Of a stretch of 64,000 bases of DNA, positions 36,468 through 45,472 are shown piece after piece. A model generated the notes under the pieces. It worked only from the letters and a program-made list of their open reading frames with translations. It was not told the origin of the DNA and did not search any database. How positions within the stretch are numbered: the first letter of the stretch is position 1; every line of letters begins with the position of its first letter. The stretch covers positions 32,647 to 96,646 of the forward strand of contig CAYFHQ010000004.1 in NCBI GenBank assembly GCA_964342805.1. The letters run 5' to 3'. The translations under genes and the position numbers were made by a program. This DNA comes from CAYFHQ01 sp964342805 (lineage in GTDB: Bacteria > Bacillota > Clostridia > Peptostreptococcales > Acidaminobacteraceae).

Positions 36468-36558
36468 CCGAACGTTAATGAGGTGGAACGTTGAAAACGT
36501 ACCAAAAGCACGTTGACGAAGTAGGGTTCCTTTGGTAGGATAAGCCTGTGAAGTTCGG
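36468..36558 (+). promoter_or_regulatory. Possible structured leader or PurR-box pair upstream of purA
   Basis: CCGAAC (36468-36473) and its inverse GTTCGG (36553-36558) bracket about 80 bases that also hold hairpins AACGTTGAAAACGT and TACCAAA/TTTGGTA. Two readings: a multi-stem leader RNA closed by CCGAAC/GTTCGG, or two PurBox-like sites (AWWWCCGAACWWT) in inverted orientation; the spacing is far larger than the usual 16-17 bp between PurR boxes. I do not recognise a named riboswitch. Confidence 0.4.
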
Positions 36559-36583
36559 AATGGACAATGAAAAGAGGTGCAAA

Positions 36584-37873
36584 ATGTCTACAGTAGTAAT
36601 CGTAGGTTCCCAGTGGGGCGACGAAGGCAAAGGAAAAGTCATTGACTACTTGTCTGCTGAAGCAGATGTAGTTGTCCGCGGTCAAGGTGGCAACAACGCA
36701 GGACACACCGTGGTTGTAGGAGACCAGAAGTATGCCCTACACCTAATTCCATCGGGTATCCTATATGACGAGACCATTAACGTGATTGGCAATGGTGTTG
36801 TTATTGACCCAGAAAGCATTCTTAAAGAAATTGACGGTCTACATGATCGAAACATATCTTCAGACAATATTCGTATTTCTGATCGTGCCCACGTGATCTT
36901 CCCCTACCACAAGGAGCTGGACAAGCTCAGCGAGGAAGCCCGGGGAGACGCAAAAATTGGTACGACAAAAAAGGGCATTGGCCCCTGTTACATGGACAAG
37001 GTAGAACGTTCAGGTATTCGTATTTGTGACCTGATGGACGAGGCCATGTTCGAAAAGAAGTTCAGAGCCCAGATGGCCCGTAAGAACGATATCATCGTGA
37101 AGCTTTATGGCGGCCAGCCCCTACCAGTGGAAGAAACCCTGGAAGCTTACAAGGGTTTTGCCAAGCGCCTAAGGCCTTACGTGGCAGACACAACTCGAAT
37201 TGTCTTCGACGCTGTTAAGGCAGACAAGCGGGTTCTTCTGGAAGGTGCCCAGGGCAGTCTGCTGGACATCGACTTTGGTACGTACCCGTATGTAACCAGC
37301 TCCCACCCCGTGTCGGGCGGATTCTCCATCGGTTCTGGCATTGGTCCAAACACCATTGAAGAAGTACTGGGCATTACCAAGGCCTATACCACTCGCGTTG
37401 GTGAAGGTCCTTTTGTTACAGAACTGGACAACGAGGTTGGAGACCAAATCCGTAAGCAGGGTAACGAGTTTGGCACGACGACAGGACGACCAAGACGATG
37501 CGGTTGGTTGGACACTGTGGTTGTGGAATACGCTGCCCGTGTCAATGGCATGACGTGTATGTCCCTCATGTTGCTGGACGTCCTCACTGGATTTGAAGAA
37601 GTGAAGATTTGTACCGCCTACCAGTATGGTGACCAGGTGATCTGTGACTATCCTGCCAGCCTAGAAGTTCTGGAAAAGTGTGAGCCGATCTATGAGACCC
37701 TACCCGGTTGGACAGAGGACATTTCCGGCGCTACCAGCTTTGAAGAACTACCCCAAGCGGCACAAAACTATGTGACGCGTATTGAGGAACTGACAGGCGT
37801 ACCTGTGAAGATCGTTTCCATTGGTCCAAAGCGGTCTCAGACCATTATCCGTGACCGTATTTACCGTCGATAA
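36584..37873 (+). CDS. purA: Adenylosuccinate synthetase
   Basis: The 429-aa enzyme converts IMP, aspartate and GTP to adenylosuccinate. Seen: VIVGSQWGDEGKGKVIDYL (P-loop and catalytic Asp), GGNNAGHTVVVGDQKYALH (catalytic His), GTTKKGIGPCYMDKVERSG, EGAQGSLLDIDFGTYPYVT and TTTGRPRRCGWLD. ATG 36584 follows AAAGAGGTG; the in-frame ATG at 36548 would add 12 atypical residues and overlaps the leader element. Confidence 0.98.
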   Translation: MSTVVIVGSQWGDEGKGKVIDYLSAEADVVVRGQGGNNAGHTVVVGDQKYALHLIPSGILYDETINVIGNGVVIDPESILKEIDGLHDRNISSDNIRISDRAHVIFPYHKELDKLSEEARGDAKIGTTKKGIGPCYMDKVERSGIRICDLMDEAMFEKKFRAQMARKNDIIVKLYGGQPLPVEETLEAYKGFAKRLRPYVADTTRIVFDAVKADKRVLLEGAQGSLLDIDFGTYPYVTSSHPVSGGFSIGSGIGPNTIEEVLGITKAYTTRVGEGPFVTELDNEVGDQIRKQGNEFGTTTGRPRRCGWLDTVVVEYAARVNGMTCMSLMLLDVLTGFEEVKICTAYQYGDQVICDYPASLEVLEKCEPIYETLPGWTEDISGATSFEELPQAAQNYVTRIEELTGVPVKIVSIGPKRSQTIIRDRIYRR

Positions 37874-37913
37874 CGAATAGGAGACCCATTTTAATAAGTG
37901 GGCTCTAAGTCAA

Positions 37914-37968
37914 TAAAAAAAGGCTAGTACGATGAATCCTCTGGATTTCATTGTGCTAGCCTTTTTGC
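37914..37968. terminator. Bidirectional terminator between purA and dnaI
   Basis: AAAAAGGCTAGTACGATGAA pairs almost completely with TTCATTGTGCTAGCCTTTTT, around TCCTCTGGA. A-tract on one side and T-tract on the other let it serve both converging genes. A second small hairpin (AGACCCA/TGGGCTCT) lies at 37882-37907. Confidence 0.9.
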
Positions 37969-38973
37969 TTATCTGATATTTGCTTCACCGTCTCGGCGAC
38001 GCTTGTTAATACGGATGTCGGGTCCGACGAATTGGTACATTTCAAAATTTCCAACCAAGCGGGACAGGAGTCGGGTGGTATAGGTGTCTCCGATCACGTC
38101 TGGTGCATAGTTACTGGAAATAATCATGGACTTTCTGTCATTGAGGCGGTCTTCAATAATACTCAGGAGTTCTGACACAGAGTAGGCCGTTCGGTTTTCT
38201 GCACCCAGGTCATCGATGATGAGTAGGTCTGCCATCCGGAAGAGCTTGGTCGTTTCCATGGCGGCAGGGTCATTGTCAAAAGAAGCCATGCGGATGGAGT
38301 CAATCACATTGCTGGCGGAACTGTAGACCACCGAGTGGCCTTGCTTGATCAAGTCCATGGCTACACACCGGGTTAGGAAGGTCTTTCCTGTACCTGGAGG
38401 GCCGTGAAGGAACCAAAAGTTGGGGGCTTGATCGAACCGCATGACAAACTTCTGGGCGTTTTCGTAGGCCTCCTGCATGAGCTTGCTCTGGGAAAGCCCC
38501 TTTTCATTTTCCAGACTTGAAAACAAGGTGATATCAAAGGCTTCGAAGTTTTCTGAAGTGAGGGCCTTTTCCATCCCAGAGTCCCTGAGGAGCATCATGG
38601 ACAGGTGGCTAAAGTAGCAAGAGCACCGCTTTTGGTTGGGTGCTGATCCAACAAAACCTGTGTCTCCACACTTGTTGCAGTGACTCACAGCCTGAAGGTA
38701 GTCCGGTGCAAAACCATTGTCTGTGAGTAAGACGGATTTCAGCTTTTGAAACTCCTTGGTCATGAGTTCCAAGGTTTGGGCAACCCCGTCAGTGGACTGG
38801 TTTAAGATGGACTCCTTGAGGAGTTTGGAGCGTTCTGCCTGAAAGTCCTTTTCCAACTTGGATAAGGAAGGGATTTTGTCATAAACCCTTTGTTTCCTGC
38901 GCTTTTGTTCCCGTTCATTCTCATTTTGTAGGAGGTCATAGACCCGTTGAATCTCTCTGGAATAGTAGCTCAT
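37969..38973 (-). CDS. dnaI: Helicase loader DnaI-like AAA+ ATPase
   Basis: The 334-aa protein has a helical N-terminus, a zinc-binding segment (HCNKCGDTGFVGSAP, then RCSCYF), and a DnaC/IstB-type AAA+ domain with Walker A LHGPPGTGKTFLTRCVA, Walker B ADLLIIDDLGAENRT and SSNYAPDVIGDTYTTRLLSRL (arginine finger region). It loads DnaB onto DNA. It lies 7 bases downstream of the DnaD-like gene and shares its operon. Confidence 0.92.
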   Translation of the reverse strand: MSYYSREIQRVYDLLQNENEREQKRRKQRVYDKIPSLSKLEKDFQAERSKLLKESILNQSTDGVAQTLELMTKEFQKLKSVLLTDNGFAPDYLQAVSHCNKCGDTGFVGSAPNQKRCSCYFSHLSMMLLRDSGMEKALTSENFEAFDITLFSSLENEKGLSQSKLMQEAYENAQKFVMRFDQAPNFWFLHGPPGTGKTFLTRCVAMDLIKQGHSVVYSSASNVIDSIRMASFDNDPAAMETTKLFRMADLLIIDDLGAENRTAYSVSELLSIIEDRLNDRKSMIISSNYAPDVIGDTYTTRLLSRLVGNFEMYQFVGPDIRINKRRRDGEANIR

Positions 38974-38980
38974 CTAATTC

Positions 38981-40069
38981 CTACTTTCTGGACTTTGTGA
39001 TGTCGTTGATCTCATCAAGGCTCAGGTCATAGTCGTGATTTTGTATATTGCGGTACTCATCCAATTTCGATTTATATTGTTTTGACGCTTGATCAATCCG
39101 GTTTTTAATGGTTTGCTGGCGGTCTTCCTTGTGTTTGGCCTTGTCTTGCTGGTAGTCCTCAATGGACCTGATCCCCTCTGCATGGAGTCGCTGCATGACC
39201 GGGTTGATATAGTTGAGGTTTTTCCGGTCTTGGAGGACCATGTCCCCCAGCACATGGAGGATTAGCTCAGAACTGAGACCGTAATCGTCCAGCCAGCGGT
39301 CAAATGATGCTGTTTCCACCGGTGCTAGACTCTCATTCTTTTTGCCAAGGGCCGTTTTAAAGGAATAGTAGATGGCATTTCTTGAGCTGAAGTTCTGGCT
39401 AAAGGATACCACGTCGGAGACAGAGGTAAAGCCCTTTTCATGCCAGTTATAGACACACTTTTTCATATAGCCAAGAAAACTACGGATCTGTTTGATGTTG
39501 TTTTTATTGGCAAAGTTGGAGTGGCTGGCAGTGACCTTAATGGCGTGCTCCACCAACTCATGGTTATTGTCCACGTCTGCAAGGATTTCAAAAAGGTCGT
39601 TCATGGCACTCACAGGGACTTCGTTGGAGTTGAGCCCTCTTCTAAAAGTGGCTAACAACTTCTTGTTTCGGTCTTCTTCAATCCGCCGTTGTACCAGTTG
39701 GTCCACTTGGTCCTTACGGATGTACTCGTCTCCCAAGGAAGAGCGTTCCACATAATTGGAGGATAAGATCCGCTGCCGCAGAGACGTGAACTTGTAGGAC
39801 ATGTTATCAGCTGTACTACCCGGCTGGGGAATGATCAGTTTCAGTTGTTCTAGGACGCCAAGGGACTGTAAGACGGTTTCCACGTCCATGTGGAGTTCAT
39901 TGGACAACATTTTCGCAGTGATGTTGGAGAACTGACCGGCAGAATAGAGGTAGTTCATGTACAAGTAGACTTTCAGGTCTTCTCCACTGAGGCTGGGCAT
40001 AAGACCAGACACGAAAAGGTGTTCAATTTGAAAGGTACCAAAATCATAGTTCAACGTGTTCTTTTTCAA
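38981..40069 (-). CDS. DnaD/DnaB-like primosome component
   Basis: The 362-aa protein carries an N-terminal winged-helix region (FVSGLMPSLSGEDLKVYLYM, LSNELHMDVETVLQSL) and a DnaB_2/DnaD domain in the C-terminal half (FDRWLDDYGLSSELILHVL, LNYINPVMQRLHAEGI), then a charged coil. Bacillus DnaD and DnaB share these domains and remodel DNA to let DnaI load the helicase; operon position with dnaI supports the DnaB-like role. TTG start, with GGAGGG upstream. Divergent from the M23 gene. Confidence 0.85.
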   Translation of the reverse strand: MKKNTLNYDFGTFQIEHLFVSGLMPSLSGEDLKVYLYMNYLYSAGQFSNITAKMLSNELHMDVETVLQSLGVLEQLKLIIPQPGSTADNMSYKFTSLRQRILSSNYVERSSLGDEYIRKDQVDQLVQRRIEEDRNKKLLATFRRGLNSNEVPVSAMNDLFEILADVDNNHELVEHAIKVTASHSNFANKNNIKQIRSFLGYMKKCVYNWHEKGFTSVSDVVSFSQNFSSRNAIYYSFKTALGKKNESLAPVETASFDRWLDDYGLSSELILHVLGDMVLQDRKNLNYINPVMQRLHAEGIRSIEDYQQDKAKHKEDRQQTIKNRIDQASKQYKSKLDEYRNIQNHDYDLSLDEINDITKSRK

Positions 40070-40202
40070 GTCTACTCCCTCCTAATTTTTCCGTTCGTCT
40101 TCTTCGATTATATCAAAAAAAATCATGAATGATCATTATACCACAAACAAACCTAGCCTAAACAGAAACTTGCCATTTTCAGTTTTTGCACCCATACTTG
40201 TA

Positions 40203-40211
40203 TGATATACT
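40203..40211 (+). promoter_or_regulatory. Extended -10 promoter of the M23 peptidase gene
   Basis: TGATATACT: extended TG (40203-40204) plus TATACT (40206-40211). A TTTGCA at 40185-40190 gives a short 15-nt spacer. No WalR box (TGTWAH-N5-TGTWAH) was found here. Confidence 0.5.
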
Positions 40212-40273
40212 GAGTTAGAATGAGATAAATCTGTCAATCCATTATCGTATTGAAATAGATATGGGGTCTATAT

Positions 40274-41734
40274 ATGAAGAGAAATAGATGGGGTGATCGG
40301 ATCACCGATGGTCTTGCACGGGGAGTTGCCGCCCTGGCAAAGCCAATTTACACCCAATTTGATAACAATAAGCGCACCAAGCGACTTCGTCAACGGTACA
40401 AGGGCCCAAGGTCCAGACGCTGGGATATGCGCTATCAAGCAACGCAGTTTTTCCGTACATATAAATTGCCCATCACTGGGGCAGTTGTTGTTGTGCTCTT
40501 AGCGGGTTCCTTAACCTGGTTGGCAACGGGCATTTCAATGGACACAGCGGCACCGGGTTCTGTGGAACAAGCCTTGGCTGCTGCAGAAGCTACAGATTTG
40601 GTTGCTGAAGAAGCAGCGGTGGCGCCAAAAGCTATGAACGCCCTGGAAGTCTCCTTGCGTGAGCAAGTGTGGAAGGCCATGAACATTGGGGTTGTAGGGT
40701 ATGACCTCATGATTAACGACTTTGACGCGGGTTATTTTGCTCAAAAGAAAGAAGCCCAACAAGTGGTGGATCAGCTGATTGGTCTTTACTTGCCCATTGA
40801 AGAGGATACAGAAACAGATATTATTCGGACCTACTTCAAACAAGATGTAGACGTGGTTCAAACCTACCATCCAATTTCAGAAATCATTGGGTCACGTACA
40901 CCAGAGGAAACCCTAGACTATATTGTACGGGGGACCAATGAGCAAAAAAGACACATTGTAGAAAAGGGTGAAAACTTCTGGGTTCTAGCCAAACGGTTTA
41001 GCCTCGATGTTTCTGACCTTTTAAAAGCCAATCCAGACGTGATTCCAGAACGACTTCAGATTGGACAGGAGATCAGTTTGATCGTCCCTAGACCCTTGAT
41101 TAGCGTTTATACAGTAGAATATGCAGAGTATAATGACGAAATTGCTTATGAAATTGAGTACGAAGACAATGCGGGTATGTACAAGGGTGAATATAAGACG
41201 AAGGCCAATGGGGAAAAGGGTAAGCAGTTTGTAAAAGCCGAAATCTACCGCGAAAATGGCCGTGAAGTGGGTCGTAAGATCCTTGAAAGTGAAGTGCTGG
41301 CAGAACCGACAACTAAAGTGGTTTACAGGGGAACCAAGAATCCACCTCCTAGAAAGGGAACGGGTTCTTTTGCAAAACCAACGAGTAGAGGTTACATCAC
41401 ATCTGGCTTTGGCTGGCGATGGGGTCGACGACATAATGGAATTGATATTGGGATACCTATTGGAACTGATGTGAAGGCTGCTGATGGCGGTGTGGTCGTG
41501 TTTTCTGGGACAAAGGGCGGATATGGTAAAGCTATTGTCATAGATCACGGAGCTAATATGCAAACGTTGTACGCCCACAATTCTAAATTGCATGTAAAAG
41601 TAGGCGATAAGGTTTTCAAAGGCCAAATTATTGCAACTAGTGGAAATACTGGACGTAGCACTGGACCACACTTGCACTTTGAGATCAAAAAAAATGGCGT
41701 TCCTCAGAATCCAACAAAATATATCCGATATTAA
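40274..41734 (+). CDS. M23 murein endopeptidase with LysM and G5 domains
   Basis: The 486-aa cell-wall enzyme has a basic cytoplasmic N-terminus of about 70 residues, a TM (GAVVVVLLAGSLTWLATG), a helical stretch, LysM (about 220-265; HIVEKGENFWVLAKRFSLDV), a G5 domain (about 277-355) and a C-terminal LytM/M23 domain (about 373-486). The zinc ligands are visible in RRHNGIDIG and GPHLHFEI. It cleaves peptidoglycan cross-links. It lies next to walRK, which govern wall hydrolases. Confidence 0.93.
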   Translation: MKRNRWGDRITDGLARGVAALAKPIYTQFDNNKRTKRLRQRYKGPRSRRWDMRYQATQFFRTYKLPITGAVVVVLLAGSLTWLATGISMDTAAPGSVEQALAAAEATDLVAEEAAVAPKAMNALEVSLREQVWKAMNIGVVGYDLMINDFDAGYFAQKKEAQQVVDQLIGLYLPIEEDTETDIIRTYFKQDVDVVQTYHPISEIIGSRTPEETLDYIVRGTNEQKRHIVEKGENFWVLAKRFSLDVSDLLKANPDVIPERLQIGQEISLIVPRPLISVYTVEYAEYNDEIAYEIEYEDNAGMYKGEYKTKANGEKGKQFVKAEIYRENGREVGRKILESEVLAEPTTKVVYRGTKNPPPRKGTGSFAKPTSRGYITSGFGWRWGRRHNGIDIGIPIGTDVKAADGGVVVFSGTKGGYGKAIVIDHGANMQTLYAHNSKLHVKVGDKVFKGQIIATSGNTGRSTGPHLHFEIKKNGVPQNPTKYIRY

Positions 41735-41740
41735 TCAACA

Positions 41741-41793
41741 CAGGCAAAAGAGATTTGCCTGAGCTACGGTGGTATGTCTGTCGTAGCTCATTT
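41741..41793 (+). terminator. Tandem hairpins after the M23 gene
   Basis: CAGGCAAA/TTTGCCTG (41741-41761) followed directly by GAGCTACG/CGTAGCTC (41761-41789) and ATTTCAT. The T tract is poor, so termination may be partial. Confidence 0.55.
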
Positions 41794-41803
41794 CATATGC
41801 AGG

Positions 41804-41838
41804 ACACTGTCATACGGCAGGGTACACTGTGATACAAT
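41804..41838 (+). promoter_or_regulatory. walR promoter region with direct repeats
   Basis: An extended -10 TGATACAAT (41830-41838) overlaps the second copy of a 12-bp direct repeat: ACACTGTCATAC (41804-41815) and ACACTGTGATAC (41824-41835), 20 bp apart (two helical turns). Possible operator for a dimeric regulator. Confidence 0.5.
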
Positions 41839-41868
41839 GGTATTCAAAAACAAGAATGAGGTGAAAGT

Positions 41869-42564
41869 ATGGATAAGAAAATTCTAGTCGTTGACGATGA
41901 AAAACCGATTTCTGATATTATTAAATTCAACTTGGTGAAGGAAGGCTTTACGGTAGTGACAGCCTTTGATGGGGAAGAGGCCATCCGTCTTTTCGAACAG
42001 GCAGATCCTGACCTGGTTTTACTGGATATTATGCTACCCAAAATGGACGGTTTTCAGATTTGTAGAAAAATCCGTGAAAAGTCTGTTACACCTATCATCA
42101 TGCTGACGGCAAAGGAAGAGGAAGTGGACAAGGTACTGGGTCTAGAACTGGGTGCCGATGACTATATAACAAAACCCTTTGGCATGAGAGAACTTATTGC
42201 CCGGGTAAAGGCAAACCTGAGACGGATTGACTTGGATGGTACCATTGAGGCCACCCAATCCAACCTAATCGAGTCCGGCGATCTCACCATAGACCTGGAT
42301 CGGTATGAAGTGTCTAAAAAGGGTGAGATCATTGAATTGACCCTTCGTGAGTTTGAACTTCTTAAGTACCTGGCTTCCCAGGAAAACCAGATTTTCTCTC
42401 GGGAACAGCTCCTTAAAGACGTTTGGGGTTATGAGTACTTTGGTGACATTCGTACAGTAGACGTAACCGTTCGTCGTCTTCGTGAAAAGATCGAGGATGA
42501 CTCCAGTAGTGCCAAGTATGTCCTCACCAAGCGGGGTGTGGGCTACTACTTCAGGAGGGCATAA
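41869..42564 (+). CDS. walR: Essential cell-wall response regulator WalR (YycF)
   Basis: The 231-aa OmpR-family regulator has an intact receiver (ILVVDDEKPISDIIKFNL, LVLLDIMLPKMDGFQ, ADDYITKPFGMREL) and a winged-helix DNA-binding domain (LTLREFELLKYLASQENQIF, VDVTVRRLREKIEDD). Very close to Bacillus WalR. It controls wall hydrolases and membrane homeostasis; followed by its kinase after 3 bases. Confidence 0.97.
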   Translation: MDKKILVVDDEKPISDIIKFNLVKEGFTVVTAFDGEEAIRLFEQADPDLVLLDIMLPKMDGFQICRKIREKSVTPIIMLTAKEEEVDKVLGLELGADDYITKPFGMRELIARVKANLRRIDLDGTIEATQSNLIESGDLTIDLDRYEVSKKGEIIELTLREFELLKYLASQENQIFSREQLLKDVWGYEYFGDIRTVDVTVRRLREKIEDDSSSAKYVLTKRGVGYYFRRA

Positions 42565-42567
42565 AGC

Positions 42568-44355
42568 ATGTTTCGAAGTATTCGATGGCGTTTTATCATC
42601 ATATACTTCATGTTAGTTTTCATAGCCATGATCATTGCGGGACTGTTTATTATTCAGTCCTTTTCACAATACCATTTTTCCTTTGCAACCAATGAACTCA
42701 CCGTTTTATCCGGTGAGTTATTGCCTACTTTGGAGAAGTACGATTCCCTTGGTGCCCATGAGCAAAGTATTCAACAAATGATTGATAACTTTAGGGCCGT
42801 GGGTATCGACAAGGAAATTTTTGTTGTGGACGGCAATGACCATAGTATAATTGCAACCACGTCAGAGGGCTCAACCAGTTATGTTACAGAAGTACTGCTG
42901 TCCAAATTACTGACCCAGGCCATGTTGGGGAATGTGGCAGACGACACTCGGAATTATACCAATGGAACAAATGAAGTACGAACACAAGATATGGCATTTC
43001 CCATTACCAATGGTGACCGGGTGATTGGGGTCTTGTACCTGCGGTCTGACCTATCCGGAATTTTTGACACCATGAATGAGTCCATCAACATTGTTGTCCG
43101 GGCCATTCTCCTGTCATCCCTCTTTACCATTGTATTGGGCTTCTTTGTTGCCCGTACCATTACAGACCCCATTAATGATGTAACCATGCGGGTGGCCAAG
43201 CTTGCCCAAGGGGACTTTGACCAGGTGGTCGAAGTCCGGTCTGATGACGAAATTGGCCAGCTAGCGGACACCTTTAACTACCTGACGGGTAGGCTCAATA
43301 CCAGTATGCAGGAGATTTCCAGAGAAAAAAGTAAGCTGGAAGCGATCATTCATTATATGGACGACGGCCTCATTGCAGCTGACATGGATGGAGACATTAT
43401 CCACTTAAACCCCAAGGCCAAGGAACTTTTGGACTTGGAAGGAGAGGTTGTGTCCGTCGACCAAGTTTTTCAGGACATGGACACCAACCTGTTCACTGAG
43501 TATATTCATGGCGTCAGTGAAGACGCAGTTGGAGGCCGGGTCGAGGCCTTTGGTCAGAAGTACCTGAAATTTAGCTTCGCACCCTTTGCCAACGAATGGG
43601 GTGAACAGGGGGGGATCGTATATCTGATCCAGGACATTACGGAACAACATATCCTGGAGGACATGAGGCGGGAGTTTGTGGCCAATGTATCTCACGAGCT
43701 CAAAACCCCACTGACCAGTATCAAGAGTTATACAGAGACTATCATTGATGGTGCCATTGAGGATCGGGAAATGACTATGCGCTTCTTGGACGTGGTCAAT
43801 TCTGAGGCAGACCGGATGAGCCGTCTGGTCCGTGACCTCCTGCAACTGTCTAACTTTGACGCAAGAAAAATTGTATTTGATTACGAATACAATGACTATA
43901 TCACCCTCATTCAGAAGTCCATCATGAAAGTAGATCCAACGGCCAAGGAAAAGGGCCACGAGATCAAAATGATTATGGACGAAGAAGAAATTGTGGGTTA
44001 TTTTGATTATGACCGGATTGAGCAATTGATCCTGAATGTCTTGTCCAATGCCATCAAGTATACGACGGTGGACGGAAAAATCCGTGTTTATGTGTCACGA
44101 AGTGACCAGATCATTAGTATTCGAGTAGACGATTCAGGTATTGGTATTTCCAAGAGACACCTGCAACGGATATTTGAACGATTCTATCGGGTGGACAAGG
44201 CCCGGTCCAGGGGAATGGGTGGTACAGGCCTCGGCCTTTCCATTGCCAAGGAAATCGTGGAAGCCCATGGGGGGGGAATCGAGGTAGAGTCAGAGGTTGG
44301 TAAGGGTACGAGTGTCAAGTTATGGATCCCGGTTGAGCCAGAAATCCACAGCTAA
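42568..44355 (+). CDS. walK: Cell-wall sensor histidine kinase WalK (YycG)
   Basis: The 595-aa kinase has TM1 (FIIIYFMLVFIAMIIAGLFI), an extracellular Cache-like domain, TM2 near 175-197, HAMP, a PAS (about 260-360), HisKA with FVANVSHELKTPLTSIKSY, and a complete HATPase (LNVLSNAIKYT, VDDSGIGISK, GTGLGLSIAKEIVEAHGG). It senses wall status and phosphorylates WalR. AGGAGGG lies 9 nt before the ATG. Confidence 0.97.
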   Translation: MFRSIRWRFIIIYFMLVFIAMIIAGLFIIQSFSQYHFSFATNELTVLSGELLPTLEKYDSLGAHEQSIQQMIDNFRAVGIDKEIFVVDGNDHSIIATTSEGSTSYVTEVLLSKLLTQAMLGNVADDTRNYTNGTNEVRTQDMAFPITNGDRVIGVLYLRSDLSGIFDTMNESINIVVRAILLSSLFTIVLGFFVARTITDPINDVTMRVAKLAQGDFDQVVEVRSDDEIGQLADTFNYLTGRLNTSMQEISREKSKLEAIIHYMDDGLIAADMDGDIIHLNPKAKELLDLEGEVVSVDQVFQDMDTNLFTEYIHGVSEDAVGGRVEAFGQKYLKFSFAPFANEWGEQGGIVYLIQDITEQHILEDMRREFVANVSHELKTPLTSIKSYTETIIDGAIEDREMTMRFLDVVNSEADRMSRLVRDLLQLSNFDARKIVFDYEYNDYITLIQKSIMKVDPTAKEKGHEIKMIMDEEEIVGYFDYDRIEQLILNVLSNAIKYTTVDGKIRVYVSRSDQIISIRVDDSGIGISKRHLQRIFERFYRVDKARSRGMGGTGLGLSIAKEIVEAHGGGIEVESEVGKGTSVKLWIPVEPEIHS

Positions 44356-44397
44356 AGTCGAATCCTGTCGTTTTGTGTAATTCAACGGTAAGCGGGT

Positions 44398-44430
44398 TGT
44401 AATTGTTCTGTAACATAACCCATATATACT
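44398..44430 (+). promoter_or_regulatory. WalR box overlapping a sigma-A promoter
   Basis: TGTAAT-TGTTC-TGTAAC at 44398-44414 matches exactly the Bacillus/Staphylococcus WalR operator TGTWAH-N5-TGTWAH. TTGTTC (44403-44408), 16-nt spacer and TATACT (44425-44430) form a promoter whose -35 lies within the box. It would drive the secreted protein and walHI separately from walRK. Confidence 0.75.
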
Positions 44431-44481
44431 GAAATAAATACTAGAAGTAGATTGACTATTATATGTGTGGGGGTATCTGCT

Positions 44482-45459
44482 ATGTTGCGAAAAGCGCTAG
44501 CAATTACTTTGTGTGCTATGCTCCTGGGAGCAGCACCCATCCTAAGTTTTGCAGACGACAATTTCATAAAAGCTGTTTCCGAAGGGGAAATGGTTCATGA
44601 TATCGAGATCCTCGAACCTGCGATCGGCCTTTCGAAGACCGTTATTGTCCGTGAGATTCTACCGATTTCAATTCGTGTTCATGGAGACCAAAAGGTAAAC
44701 GTCAGCTTTTATCGTTTACCCAAGGCCCTAGAAATGATTAAGTCAGACCAGGAAGAACCTGCAGAAACAGATGATACAGTAACTGCGCTGAAGAAGGATA
44801 TTGTACAGTCCTTTACGAGTGTCAAAGAACAAGCCTTGCCATTGGAGCCTGCAAAGGACGAGCCAAAGGCAGCAGAGGTCAAATCGGTTATTACCATTCG
44901 CAAGGAGCCTGTGATCAAAAGCGAACGTGAAACAGAGGAAGACCCTCTGGTGAAACGGGAAGCGGTCATTGGAGCCTTTAAAGAAGCCGTGTCCAAGGTT
45001 GAAGAAGAAAAGAAGCTTTGTGACATTGCTGAAGCGACACTAAATGATCTACAGGGTGTGTCTACAGATATCATTGTGAGCACACAAGACCAAAAGGCAA
45101 TCACTGCTGCTGAACTAGCCTATAACCGAGCGGTTAGACGTATGGAAACAGCAGAGGAAGCCTATGACCTGGCCCTTGAAGAATACCAGGCCATCTTCCA
45201 AGAAAAAATCTTTGGTCCTGAACCCGTAGAAAGTACCGGCCTATTCCCTTACTATAGTAAGGTGATTGAAGCCATTGAACCAGGCATGTACAAGTTGGTA
45301 TTCTACGATGATGAGACCAGCAAAATTCTACATGTTGTTAGTTTTGAAGTAACCAAGAAAGAAGAAATGACGGAAGACGACATTAAGTCTGTTGTTCCCA
45401 TGATCAATAAATCCCTGTTCAAACCAGAACAGGTCTTAGAACCGTCTATCGAGGAATAA
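44482..45459 (+). CDS. Unknown secreted protein in the wal locus
   Basis: The 325-aa protein has a clear signal peptide (LRKALAITLCAMLLGAAPIL, cleavage probably after LSFA), then a beta-like segment (VIVREILPISIRVHGD, VNVSFYRLP), a long charged helical region (about 85-260; many Glu/Lys, likely coiled-coil) and a beta-strand C-terminus (GMYKLVFYDDETSKILHVVS). I do not recognise a family. ATG 44482 follows GTGGGGG at 8-9 nt. It lies between walK and walH and has its own WalR-box promoter. Confidence 0.8.
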   Translation: MLRKALAITLCAMLLGAAPILSFADDNFIKAVSEGEMVHDIEILEPAIGLSKTVIVREILPISIRVHGDQKVNVSFYRLPKALEMIKSDQEEPAETDDTVTALKKDIVQSFTSVKEQALPLEPAKDEPKAAEVKSVITIRKEPVIKSERETEEDPLVKREAVIGAFKEAVSKVEEEKKLCDIAEATLNDLQGVSTDIIVSTQDQKAITAAELAYNRAVRRMETAEEAYDLALEEYQAIFQEKIFGPEPVESTGLFPYYSKVIEAIEPGMYKLVFYDDETSKILHVVSFEVTKKEEMTEDDIKSVVPMINKSLFKPEQVLEPSIEE

Positions 45460-45472
45460 GTGGAGGGGTAGT

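Noticed and set aside
36468..36558. Known purine, PRPP or tetrahydrofolate riboswitch upstream of purA
   Set aside because: The conserved core motifs of those classes as I know them are not present; only generic stems are seen.
40140..40273. WalR box upstream of the M23 peptidase
   Set aside because: No TGTWAH-N5-TGTWAH match; only an isolated TGTCAA.
41021..41677. Minus-strand open frame of about 218 codons
   Set aside because: Antisense to the LysM/G5/M23 domains of the peptidase, so a codon-bias shadow.
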